A stretch of DNA of 64,000 bases from Pyrrhoderma lamaoense (taxonomy: Eukaryota; Basidiomycota; Agaricomycetes; Hymenochaetales; Hymenochaetaceae): contig NBAZ01000010.1 in assembly GCA_002794735.1 (NCBI GenBank), forward strand, positions 1 through 64,000. The letters run 5' to 3'. Positions 1-10,135 of the stretch are shown here, piece by piece (position 1 is the first letter of the stretch; every line of letters begins with the position of its first letter). Position numbers and translations under genes: made by a program. The notes under the pieces were generated by a model. That model did not search any database, was not told the DNA's origin, and saw only the letters and a program-made list of their open reading frames with translations.

Positions 1-1560
1 CATGATTATGTAATATTTGATGGTGCTTATATAATGGCATGTTGCATGATTATATAATATAATATATTATTTTTCTTTTTTTACTTTATTCTCTATTACA
101 TAACATTTATTTCTTGTATCTGGTGTTATTTAACATTTCTTTACTATTATCGGTGTTACATAACTCTTTTTTATTATTATTAGAATTACATAACTTTTTT
201 TTAATCTTAATATTAATATTAATTATTCTGATTATTTAACTTTCTTTTTTTTCATTGTTTTTACTAATGTTATAATATATTTTCAATATACCATGTTATT
301 TTATAATAATTGATATTTATTATCTTTTGGTTTTTTCTGTATTTTTTTTAATATTACATAATAATTCATACTATTTTGGGCCTATTATAATTGTTTTTAC
401 TACAATTTGTTATATATATTATTTTTTATTTTTGTTAATATTGTGTATTGTTTTTTTTTATTGTATCTTATAATTTCTTTTAATTTTGATATTATCTATT
501 AATTTCATATTATTATTGGTGTTATATTTTTTTTACTATTATTGGTGTTGTGTAATACTGTTTTATTACTATTTGTATAATATTACATTTTCCAATTAAT
601 ATTGATATTCTATAATGTTTTTTTACTACTATCATTATTTTGGAATGTTTGTTCATTATTAATAATATTATCCAACATCTTTTACTTATATGGTATTACT
701 TAATATTTCTTTACTGTTATCATTATTACATAACATTATTAAATCTATCTATATTATACATTGTTTTTTACTACTATCTGTGTTATATAAAAAATTTTCA
801 AATGTTGTGTATATATATTTTTTATTAATATTTGTATTATATAATTAATTTTATCAATTTTTTTTAACAATATACATTTATTTTTTAATACTAATATTAT
901 TAAAATATAATATACTCTTATGATATTTATTTAATTTTTTCTTAACTTTTATATTATATATATAATTCTACAATTTTGTTATTATAATATTTAATAACAA
1001 ACAACTAATTTATTATTATTATTTATGTTATATATTACATGCTAATTAATTTATAATATTATTGTATTTTTGGTTTTTTTTTGTGTTATGTAACTTCTAT
1101 AAAATTATTAAAACATTTCAATTGTTATTTTCTTATTATACTTGTCAGTTGGCAAATTTTATAAAGTATAATGTATTAATATTTATAATAATCATTATAT
1201 TTTAATTTTACTTTAACTTTTCAATTACCACTTCCTCACTATGCTCGTCAGTTGGCAAATTTCATGGAGTGTAATAAATAAATATTTATTATAATCATGA
1301 TTTTTAAATTTTACTTTTCAACATTTTGATTGCCATCTCCTCGCTATGCTCATTGCTTGGCAAATTTCATGGAGTATAGTGTATTAATATTTTTTATTAT
1401 TATAATAACAATTTAACAATCTATGAAAATACTTATTATAAAAAGAAGTACAATAAATGATTGGACATTTGGTTTTGGGTTAAAAATCATATATTCATAA
1501 ATCAATCAAATTAATATATATAGTAAAAAATGTGTCACAAACAGAACTAAGTTTCTATTT
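1..1560. repeat. AT-rich degenerate minisatellite block
   Basis: This stretch is extremely AT-rich with a T-rich top strand and holds no credible gene. It is not random: a loose unit of about 30 bp resembling TTTACTATTATTGGTGTTACATAACA recurs in degenerate form, for example around 70-195, 510-600 and 680-800. The short open frames in it are low-complexity Ile/Leu/Tyr strings. Repeat erosion or a heterochromatic or centromere-flanking context are inferences. Confidence 0.7.
1144..1430 (+). repeat. three tandem copies of a ~105-bp unit
   Basis: The segment containing TTGGCAAATTTCATGGAGT recurs at 1144, 1247 and 1351, each followed by a stretch like GTATTAATATTTATTATAAT. Spacing is about 103-105 bp. 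The second and third copies are preceded by a TCCTC(A/G)CTATGCTC motif. The copies differ by scattered substitutions. Confidence 0.75.
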
Positions 1561-2122
1561 TTTTCTAAGTCCTCTGTTTACCAATGTTGACGTGTTGTTG
1601 ATGTGTTGTTTATTACTTCCAACCACACATTCTTATTGACTCAGCTTACATGACTCATGCATCACTTACTCATTCTCGCATGACTCATTTATTATTAATT
1701 GACTCCACTTCGCAACTGATGAGCTGCATTCTTTTATAACATGAGTTTAATCTATCATGCATTCTTTTTTGTTATTACTGTGATTGTAGTTTTAAATAAT
1801 GTTTGTATTATCTTTAATTTCTTGGTGGTCTGTCAAAAGAATTTTTATAGCTTTTTGAGATTATTTTCATTATATTTGTTCACATGATATTTTATGTTGC
1901 TCTATGTTCATCATTAACATTGCTTTATCAAAATGATGAATATCTTATAGGCTGCATTCTCATCCTGAGTTGTGCAGAACAAAGATGCTTGTCTTGTCAA
2001 ATCTTATGTTGACTTTATAACTCAATCTGAGCTACACTTAACTATGACTTCCAGTACATGTTACACATCTCTTTTTTTCCTTAAATAATTTGTCTTTCTC
2101 TCTTTTCATTCCCTTTCACCCC
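1561..2122. other. gene-free flank of the retroelement
   Basis: No coding frame is supported here. Three TGACTCA motifs lie between about 1637 and 1690, in sequence resembling part of the retroelement LTR (TGACTCA next to CTTACAT). This could be a relic of another LTR, but no boundaries can be defined. Base composition becomes less extreme toward 2100. Confidence 0.4.
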
Positions 2123-2429
2123 CCTTCTGTTATGAAACCAAGTCTATTTTCGCTTTTTTGCTTACTAAGCAACTTACATAAGCTGACTAAGCACTTACAT
2201 AAGCATCTTACATAAGTGGATTATCTAATCAGCTTACATAAGCTTACATAAGCTGCTTACCTAATCATTATTACCTAAGCATCTTACCTAATCAGCTTAG
2301 TCAGCATGCTTACCTAATCACTTACATAATATGCTTACATAAGTCGCTTACTAAGCACTGACTCAGCATATGACTCAGCTGTCTTATTAAGCATCTCATC
2401 TTATCTTATCTTCACTGCTTACTCATCTG

Positions 2430-2473
2430 TTCTAGAACATTCTGAGACCTTCCAGAACATTCTAGAACATTCC
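2430..2473 (+). promoter_or_regulatory. heat-shock-element array in the 5' LTR
   Basis: TTCTAGAACATTC at 2430-2442 is a perfect three-unit heat shock element (alternating nTTCn and nGAAn). After a 7-bp gap a five-unit array follows at 2450-2473 in the order TTC, GAA, TTC, GAA, TTC. HSF1 binding sites of three or more contiguous units are high-affinity in fungi. The array is about 235 bp upstream of the TATA box, as an upstream activating site would be. Binding is inferred. Confidence 0.75.
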
Positions 2474-2706
2474 ACCATATTCTACCACCTTCCATCATTC
2501 TCCATGGCCATCTTTCCCCATTTGGTTTAGTCCCCTTTGTAATTAGCCTATTTTATGTTTCAGCTAGCACAGCCTAGCTTAGCCTCATAGTTTAGCCTAT
2601 TTCTTATGTTTCATCTAACACAGCCTAGCACAGCTTAGTTTAGCCTAATAGTTTAGCCATAGACCCTGCCGGGTTTTTTCATTATTCCCACACTGCCTCC
2701 CACATG

Positions 2707-2714
2707 TATAAATA
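2707..2714 (+). promoter_or_regulatory. TATA box of the 5' LTR
   Basis: TATAAATA lies downstream of the heat-shock elements and just before a pyrimidine-rich stretch, marking the likely U3/R transition of the retroelement. The same motif is at 8723-8730 in the 3' LTR. Confidence 0.65.
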
Positions 2715-2977
2715 CCCCCCTCTTGTCAGTAGCTAGTCCCCCAGTCTTGATCTTGTCTTCCCTCCTAGACTAGTACCTTCTAATACATCCTCTTGTCCCC
2801 TCCTCACTGTTCTTCCCCTCCTCTTGTCCCTCCTCTCCTCTGTCTCTGTCTATATCAGTGTATGCTGGTTGTGCCTTGTCTTCAGACCCTGCTGACTAAG
2901 CATTCTGCTGACTAATACTGGTACTAGAACTAGTCATTGCTGACACCTTCCTATTTATTTTCGAAGAGCCACTCTTG

Positions 2978-2991
2978 TGGTGTTTCCACCA
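2978..2991 (+). other. possible primer-binding hairpin
   Basis: Four bases after the 5' LTR is TGGTGTTTCCACCA, a perfect 5-bp stem (TGGTG/CACCA) with a 4-base loop. A TGG start is usual for a tRNA primer-binding site, while self-complementarity recalls self-priming chromoviruses. Which applies cannot be settled by eye. Confidence 0.35.
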
Positions 2992-3500
2992 ACCATCTTT
3001 CCCCACCCTTGTTCACTTTCTATCAGACATACCCATTAAAGCCTTCTACCATTTTCTCACCACTATTCCTATAAGAGTAAAGCCAGTCCCTTTTCCTTTT
3101 CTAGTAGTGTTTGGGACATTACTCTTTTGATTGTTTGTCCAGAGTTATTTCTCACTTGAGGATAACTTCTGCACTAAGTTACTTAGATACACAACACACT
3201 ATCCCTTGGCTAGATTCTCAACTTAAGGGCCTTGGCCTGGAGACTAGTTTGAACACCTTTACTCAGTGGATAATAGTCAAAACCACTAGTGAGTTGTTGT
3301 TACAAGCAGAGTGTGTTCCCTTAAGCAGTAGTAAAACCCCACAAGTAGTTTTGTAGAGTGTAATAGAGTAAGGTTGACTTGCCTTCTCTTAGAATTAGAC
3401 ACTAGATAGCCTAGAGTAGATATTCACTTATTCCCTTTATTTTTTACTTTATCTAGATTAGTAGTACCTTCACTCAGTTCACCCCATAGTTACTTCATCT

Positions 3501-4463
3501 ATGACAGATATTTCAAGTACCTCTGAGCAGCTGGATGCACTTGTTGACCAGTTATCAAGTGTGCATCTCAGTGACTCATTGAAGGGAAAAAGAAGACTGC
3601 ATAGACAGATCCATGTAGCCAAACCCAACCCATTCTCAGGACAAAGAAAAGACTTCAAACCTTTTCTGAAATCCTTGAGGTTATACTTGTTAGCAGCCAG
3701 AGATGAACTCACCACTGATGAAGAGAAAATCATCTTTACTCTCTCATTCATGATAGATGGCTTAGCTGGGTTATGAGCAGACAACTACTTGGAGGAATGT
3801 GACATGGTTATCACTGATGAGTGGGAAACTTTTCTAGTCAGACTCAAAGAGACCTTTGATGATCCTCATGAGAAAGCTAATGCTCAAGAAAAGCTAAACA
3901 GCATCACTCAAGGAAAGAAAACTGCAGAGGAGTTCTTCCAAGAGTTTGATTTGCTAATCAGAGCAGCTAAATACCATGAGAACCATGATGAATATCTTAT
4001 CTCTATTCTTAGAGAAAAAGTTAACCCAAAAGTAGTCATGAAGATCACAGAGATGGTGGATGAGCCTGAAGATTACCATACTTGGAAAAGGATGGCAATT
4101 AAAATTGATAGAAAACTTCATTTGGCCAGTAGCATAGTAGCTAAACCCACTTCTTACACAAAACCTCCAGTCCTCCCCAAACAACACAGCCAAATACCAG
4201 AGAAAAGAGACAACACTGGTGTTACTTTTGGTGGCAGAGGACAGCCCATGGATGTCTCTATTGACAGGGCCAGGAGAAATGGTTTATGCTATCTATGTGG
4301 ACTTAAAGGCCACTTAGCCAGAGAATGTCCTCAGAAGAAAGCACAGATTAGATCTATCTTGATGTGCATGGAACCTGAAGAGAGACAAGCTTGGGCTGAT
4401 GAAGTTGATATCCTGAAAGAATCAGAGTTAGCTAGAGTAGAACAGGATTTTGTGGAAGCCTGA
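3501..4463 (+). pseudogene. gag: retrotransposon gag, one in-frame stop
   Basis: The gag reading frame starts at ATG 3501 after a ~525-bp leader and ends at TGA 4461-4463 (320 codons). It encodes a capsid-type retrotransposon gag domain and a zinc knuckle of the C-X2-C-X4-H-X4-C type (Cys263, Cys266, His271, Cys276). An in-frame TGA at 3774-3776 interrupts the conserved capsid region, and the frame stays open and gag-like on both sides. The stop is easily explained by a TGG to TGA change at a Trp codon. Pol lies in the -1 frame relative to gag and overlaps it by about 28 nt (4436-4463). That fits -1 frameshifting, although no classic slippery heptamer is obvious. Confidence 0.9.
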
Positions 4464-4465
4464 CT

Positions 4466-7400
4466 TTGAATGTGGCAGAGGAAGGCATTAGTAATGATTC
4501 AAATACTAGTACAAATAAAGTTGTTTTTAATACCAGTAATGAATCAAAACCCACAGAATTCTGTAAGAAAGTACCCTCTTTTAAAGAAACCAGAGATAGA
4601 CTGTTGCAGATAGTACACCCCAAAAGAACTAAAGAAATCACCAGAAGCTTAGTCAGACAAATAAATCAACTGACAGGTGATGAGTTAACTTCTGCAATAG
4701 CTTCTCTAAAAGAACCTAAAAAATTTATTAGAGGTGGAAAAGGGAGACAACTTACTGTCCCCATACTCTTAGCTACTCTTGATAATAACCTGCAAATACA
4801 ATCTCAAGGATTGATTGATAGTGGATGCACAGGTTCATGCATTAATGAGAGTTTAGTAAAGAAACATCAGCTTGTTACAAAGAAAACACCACTAGCAATT
4901 CCTGTATACAATGCTGATGGCACTCTCAATAAAGCTGGTGCAATAAGAGAATATATTTCTATGCGCTTGTCTATCCACAATCATGTAGAAAGAATAGATC
5001 TGGCTGTCACAAATCTGGGAGACACAGACATCTTCATTGGTCATGAGTGGTTAAAGAAACATAATCCAAGCATAGATTGGGTTAAAGCCACTATAAACTT
5101 TGATAGATGCCCAGAAGAGTGTAATATGCCAAATTCTTCTCAATCCACTTCAGAGAGCATAAATTCTCCACTTAAGACTTGTCAACTAGTTAAAGAAAAT
5201 ATAGTGATACCTGACTTTAGTCAAGAGTATCCCACTGTATTTAGTGAACAAGAATTCAACAAACTACCAGAGAGAAGGCCTTGGGATCATGCTATTGAAA
5301 CCAAACCTGACTTTGTTCCAAAAGACTGTAAAATTTACCCATTAACAGTCAAAGAACAAGAAGCTCTGGATCAGTTTCTTGATGAAAATCTTAAAAGTGG
5401 TAGAATCAGACCTTCTAAATCCCCTCAAGCATCTCCATTTTTCTTTATTAAGAAAAAAGATGGTACATTAAGACCAATCCAGGATTACAGAAAGTTAAAT
5501 GAGGGCACTATTAAAAATAGATACCCCATTCCTCTAATCCAGGAATTGCTTGATAAAACCAAAATGTCTAATTATTTCACAAAGTTAGATGTTAGATGGG
5601 GATATAATAACATTAGAATTAAAGAAGGTGATGAGTGGAAAGCAGCCTTTAAAACTAATAGAGGACTGTTTGAACCCACTGTTATGTTCTTTGGATTAAC
5701 CAATTCTCCTGCTACTTTTCAAGCTTTTATGAACACTATATTAAAAGACTTGATACAGGAGGGTTCAGTGATAGTCTACTTAGATGACATCTTGATATTC
5801 ACCAGATGTTTATCTGAACATATTAGACTTGTCAGACAAGTACTACAAGTGTTAAAAGACAATCACTTATGTCTGAGATACTCTAAATGTTCATTTGCTG
5901 AACCCAAAATTGGTTACTTGGGATATGTAGTGGGTGGTGGTAAAATTGAAATGGAAACCCAAAAGATAAAAGCTATACAAGAATGGCCAGAACCCAAGAA
6001 TGTTAAACAGTTAGAATCATTTTTGGGATTCTGTGGATTTTATAGACGCTTTGTCAAGGGTTACAGTCACATTACCACACCACTTAACAGGTTAAATGGA
6101 AAATCAGGATGGAAATGGGGAAAAGAAGAAACAGAAGCAGTAATACAGCTTAAACAAGCTATCACTTCTGCTCCAGTCTTAGCAGTGCCCACAGACAATG
6201 ATCCATTCAGAATTGAAACAGATGCTTCTAACTTTGCAATTGGGGCAGTTTTGTCTCAAAAGCAAGATAACAAATGGCATCCCATAGCATTTATGTCAGA
6301 ATCTATGACACCAGAGGAAAGAAATTATCCCATCTATGACAAAGAAATGCTAGCCATTGTTAAAGCTCTGAAAGAATGGAGACCATACTTGTATGAAGCC
6401 AAATATACAGTAGAAGTCTGGACAGATCATGCTAATATTCAGTACTTTAGAGAACCTCAGGATTTAAACAGAAGACAGGCCAGATGGATGCTGCTTCTGT
6501 GGAAATATAATCTTACAATCATTCACAAGCCTGGAAAAGAAATGAAAAAGGCTGACCTTCTGTCAAGAAGAGTTGATCATGACAGGGGGGAGAATGATAA
6601 TAAGAGAGTTACCATGTTAAAACCTGAGTGGTTCAGAGCCACAAGTATTGAATCATTAGATACAGAACTGATTAAAAGCATTAAAGAAAGTACACATGCA
6701 ATTGATCAGTCTGTAAAAAGAGCACTTGATAACAAAGAAAAAGACTGGGCAGAGAATGATCATTTGATTACTTGGTAAAACAAAATTTATGTCCCAAAAG
6801 ATAAAACTTTGAGAGCTAAAATTATCAAAGTTCATCATGATGAGACAGTAGCTGGTCATTCTGGTAGAAACAAAACCCAGGAATTAGTGACTCGCAATTT
6901 TTGGTGGCCAAGAATCACAAATGACATTCGCTTGTATGTTTCTGGTTGTGATACATGTCAGAGAACTAAGGCTCATAGAAACAAAAAACATGCTCCATTA
7001 AACCCTAATGAAATACCAACTAGACCCTGGGAAATTATATCTATTGATTTAATAGGTGAATTACCAGAGTCTAAGGGTTTTAATGCAATATGTGTAATTG
7101 TGGACAGATTTAGTAAACAAATTCATGCTCTCCCCACTAATATGGAACTTACATCTGAGGGGTTAGCAAGAATTTACAGAGATCAAGTCTTCAGACTTCA
7201 TGGTCTTCCCAGAAAGATCATAAGTGACAGAGGTCCACAATTTGAGTCTAACTTCATGCATGACTTGTATAGATTGTTGGGTATTACTGGAAATCCTTCT
7301 ACTGTATATCACCCTCAAACTGATGGTCAAACTGAGAGAATAAATCAAGAAATTGAGCAGTATCTCAGAGCTTACATCAATCATAGACAATCAGATTGGG

Positions 7401-8152
7401 CTGAGTGGTTAGCAATAGCTGAATTCTCTTATAATGACAAAGTGCAATCCTCTACTGGATATTCACCCTTCTTTGTAAATTATGGATTACATCCATATAA
7501 AGGGTCCAATCCCAGAAGAGAACCTGTCAATGAATCAGCTGGACAATTTGCTAAAACTATGCAGAAAGTCAGAGAAGAAGTTGAATCCAGTTTAAAGAAG
7601 GCTGCTGAAATTATGAAACACTTTTATGATAGAAATAAAGGTGAATCTATTGAGTACAAGAAAGGAGACTTAGTAATGCTTGAAGCAACCAACCTACCCT
7701 CTATAAGACCTATGAAAAAACTGGACTGTAAAAGATATGGTCCATTTGAAGTAATAGAAAAAGTCAATAAAGGTGCTTACAAGCTAAAACTTCCAAGTAC
7801 TTGGAGAAGAATACATCCAGTATTTAATGAAGTTTTACTGTCTCCATATACAACTCCAGCCTTTGAAAACCAACAACAAGCTCCACCCCCACCTCCAGTG
7901 CTTATTGGCAAAGAACAAGAGTATGAAGTGGAATCCATTGTAGACTCTAAGTTTGTCAGAAATAAGCTTAAATTCTTGGTACACTGGAAAGGATATGGTG
8001 TTGAAAGCAGAACTTGGGAGCCTGAAGAACATTTGGAAAACTCTAAAGAATTAATTGAAGAGTTTTACAAAGAAAATCCCAGAGCTCCCAGAAGATTGAG
8101 AGTTATAGACATGAAATACATACCCTCTTTTCAAAGTTTAAATCATGATTGA
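4466..8152 (+). pseudogene. pol: retrotransposon pol with chromodomain, one in-frame stop
   Basis: Pol is one frame interrupted by TAA at 6776-6778, with both parts in phase. Counting from 4466, the protease motif IDSG is at about residue 117, the reverse-transcriptase catalytic YLDD at about 438, and the RNase H motif TDAS at about 585. After the stop come the integrase HHCC zinc finger, the catalytic D-D-E core (motifs such as SIDLIGEL and ISDRGPQF) and, near 7915-8090, a chromodomain with the WKGYG and TWEPEEHL signatures. Chromodomains of this kind target insertion to modified chromatin. The stop falls between RNase H and integrase, so integrase could only be made by readthrough or supplied in trans. 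No ATG opens the frame, as expected for a gag-pol fusion. Confidence 0.93.
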
Positions 8153-8165
8153 GAACAATCAATCT

Positions 8166-8179
8166 AAGAGAGGGGGTAA
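8166..8179 (+). other. polypurine tract
   Basis: The purine-rich AAGAGAGGGGGTAA immediately precedes the 3' LTR, the expected site for plus-strand priming by the element's RNase H. Confidence 0.75.
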
Positions 8180-8990
8180 TGTTATGAAACCAAGTCTATT
8201 TTCGCTTTTTTGCTTACTAAGCAACTTACATAAGCTGACTAAGCACTTACATAAGCATCTTACATAAGTGGATTATCTAATCATTATTACCTAAGCATCT
8301 TACCTAATCAGCTTAGTCAGCATGCTTACCTAATCACTTACATAATATGCTTACATAAGTCGCTTACTAAGCACTGACTCAGCATATGACTCAGCTGTCT
8401 TATTAAGCATCTCATCTTATCTTATCTTCACTGCTTACTCATCTGTTCTAGAACATTCTGAGACCTTCCAGAACATTCTAGAACATTCCACCATATTCTA
8501 CCACCTTCCATCATTCTCCATGGCCATCTTTCCCCATTTGGTTTAGTCCCCTTTGTAATTAGCCTATTTTATGTTTCAGCTAGCACAGCCTAGCTTAGCC
8601 TCATAGTTTAGCCTATTTCTTATGTTTCATCTAACACAGCCTAGCACAGCTTAGTTTAGCCTAATAGTTTAGCCATAGACCCTGCCGGGTTTTTTCATTA
8701 TTCCCACACTGCCTCCCACATGTATAAATACCCCCCTCTTGTCAGTAGCTAGTCCCCCAGTCTTGATCTTGTCTTCCCTCCTAGACTAGTACCTTCTAAT
8801 ACATCCTCTTGTCCCCTCCTCACTGTTCTTCCCCTCCTCTTGTCCCTCCTCTCCTCTGTCTCTGTCTATATCAGTGTATGCTGGTTGTGCCTTGTCTTCA
8901 GACCCTGCTGACTAAGCATTCTGCTGACTAATACTGGTACTAGAACTAGTCATTGCTGACACCTTCCTATTTATTTTCGAAGAGCCACTT
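8180..8990 (+). repeat. 3' LTR (811 bp)
   Basis: This is a direct repeat of the 5' LTR, lacking 36 bp between two CTAATCA motifs. It carries the same TGACTCA sites (8375, 8387), heat-shock-element arrays (8446-8489) and TATA box (8723-8730). It is followed by the CCTTC target duplication. Confidence 0.93.
8446..8489 (+). promoter_or_regulatory. heat-shock-element array in the 3' LTR
   Basis: Identical copy of the 5' LTR array: three contiguous units at 8446-8458 and five at 8466-8489. Because it lies in an LTR it could also drive transcription rightward into the flank, where nothing clearly coding follows. Confidence 0.7.
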
Positions 8991-8995
8991 CCTTC

Positions 8996-9779
8996 TCTTT
9001 TTTTCACATATATCTACATACATTGTCCTTGCAATACCTGCTTATAACCTAGTAATGGCCTCCATCATGTCCATCCCAATTTTAATCAGCAAGATGCATA
9101 TACCCAAAGACAATGAACCCATGGGATGGGTACAATCGTCATAGCCTGAGGACACACAAACAAGAACCCTCCTTGTGTTCATGCATTCCCCAAAGGAGAC
9201 TGGTCCGGGTTCATGGATGCTGAATCGATCTTGTTGAACGTGTTGACGAACATGTCTTGTGTTGGATCAGGAATGGGTATGGGATTCATGGGTTGGCGTT
9301 ACAGTTGCTTATCGGATACGTGTTTCATCTCCGTGTTGAGAACCTGAGGGGCTCGCAGTTACTTGCTATGAAACTTGCTTCGAATGAGTTTGGGGCTTAC
9401 TTTGGTTTGTGTTCTACTCCCCCTCGAGTCCAACTAGATTACTGATAAAGCCATAATTATGTATATGACAGATCTCCAAACGAACATGGCTTCTGACAGA
9501 CCTCTCTCTGACCGAGCACTTACAATCACCACTGCGGATTCGCCAACCTAGGCTTTCTAGGTATCCAAATCCAAATCGGTGTGCTCAGTGCTCTCGTGCC
9601 TTCTTGAGCGAAGATTATCACTAGGATAGCCATCTCTGCCATGTTCTGTGGTTTCTTGTCGACCTTGCAGACCGCTCGTATCGCTCGTATGCTTTTCAAA
9701 GAATAAAGGAAGGAGAGGAACAAAAACCCGGAAACATGTATTTCTCTGCCCACCCGACTTGTAGTATAGTCAGAATATT
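8996..9779. other. unassigned sequence right of the retroelement
   Basis: Three open frames of 60-75 codons occur (for example about 9257-9445 on + and 9526-9753 on -). None has a recognisable domain, a convincing start context or introns. They could be fragments of a decayed gene. Nothing firmer can be said. Confidence 0.3.
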
Positions 9780-10135
9780 ACTCACTTGTCTGGGTAGCCT
9801 AGTAAAAAGCAGAGCAATAGATATAGAAGACAATAGACTATCTAACGCCTGATAGGGGCCTCATACAGCCACAAGTCTGGAGGCATATACATGAGATAAA
9901 GGTAGATGATAAGGGAAAGTATAGTTTTCAAATGGTTATATTCCTCTCGACAAAACGTTTAGGCTATCAGGATTGAGGGGTCATTTGAATGAGCCCCATC
10001 CTCAAGAAAGAATACAATGGGGCCAGAGACACATCCGAAAGTACGAAAATATAGTAATACTGAGCTCTCCGAGCCAGTTACAAAGTGCTTAACGATAGCA
10101 CTACGACTAGCAATCTAGTCCGCTGCTCCTACACT
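9780..10135 (-). repeat. diverged copy of the palindrome-end repeat
   Basis: This segment aligns by eye, with many substitutions, to the outermost part of the inverted-repeat arms at 45667-46106 (same orientation as the right arm). Shared blocks include AGGTAGATGATAAG against GGGTAGATAATAAG, a GGCTATATG-type block, the CCATCCTC/CCTATCCTC block and the terminus CTCCTACACTGGA against GTCCTATAGTGCA. It is an old dispersed repeat of unknown class, with no coding capacity. Confidence 0.65.

Larger units (their letters stand above)
2128..2974 (+). repeat. 5' LTR (847 bp)
   Basis: It starts TGTTATGAAACC and ends ...GAGCCACTC. It matches the 3' LTR except for 36 extra bases inside a run of CTTACATAAGC and CTTACCTAATC motifs around 2224-2260. 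Its parts are the motif-rich U3, two TGACTCA sites (2359, 2371), heat-shock-element arrays (2430-2473), a TATA box (2707-2714) and a CT-rich stretch (about 2745-2870) typical of fungal transcription starts. Confidence 0.93.
2128..8990 (+). mobile_element. Ty3/gypsy chromovirus LTR retrotransposon, full length
   Basis: A complete element lies between two direct LTRs (2128-2974 and 8180-8990) and is flanked by the 5-bp target-site duplication CCTTC at 2123-2127 and 8991-8995. Internal order is leader, gag with a CCHC zinc knuckle, then aspartic protease, reverse transcriptase, RNase H, integrase and a C-terminal chromodomain, which defines a chromovirus of the Metaviridae. A purine-rich tract precedes the 3' LTR. 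Read side by side, the LTRs look identical apart from one 36-bp indel, so insertion was recent. However gag has an in-frame TGA (3774-3776) and pol an in-frame TAA (6776-6778), so this copy is probably non-autonomous. The LTR right edge is uncertain by one base, because the final base differs between copies and the terminus is not the usual CA. Confidence 0.95.

Noticed and set aside
1..2127. Mitochondrial DNA insertion
   Set aside because: AT content fits, but there is no mitochondrial gene, rRNA or tRNA and the sequence shows internal short-period repeats instead.
3111..3356. 81-codon open frame in the retroelement leader
   Set aside because: It begins at TTG, not ATG, shows no gag-like sequence and lies in the normal untranslated leader.
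3479..3784. Minus-strand frame opposite gag
   Set aside because: Shadow of the gag frame with no independent support; several similar antisense frames over pol were dropped for the same reason.
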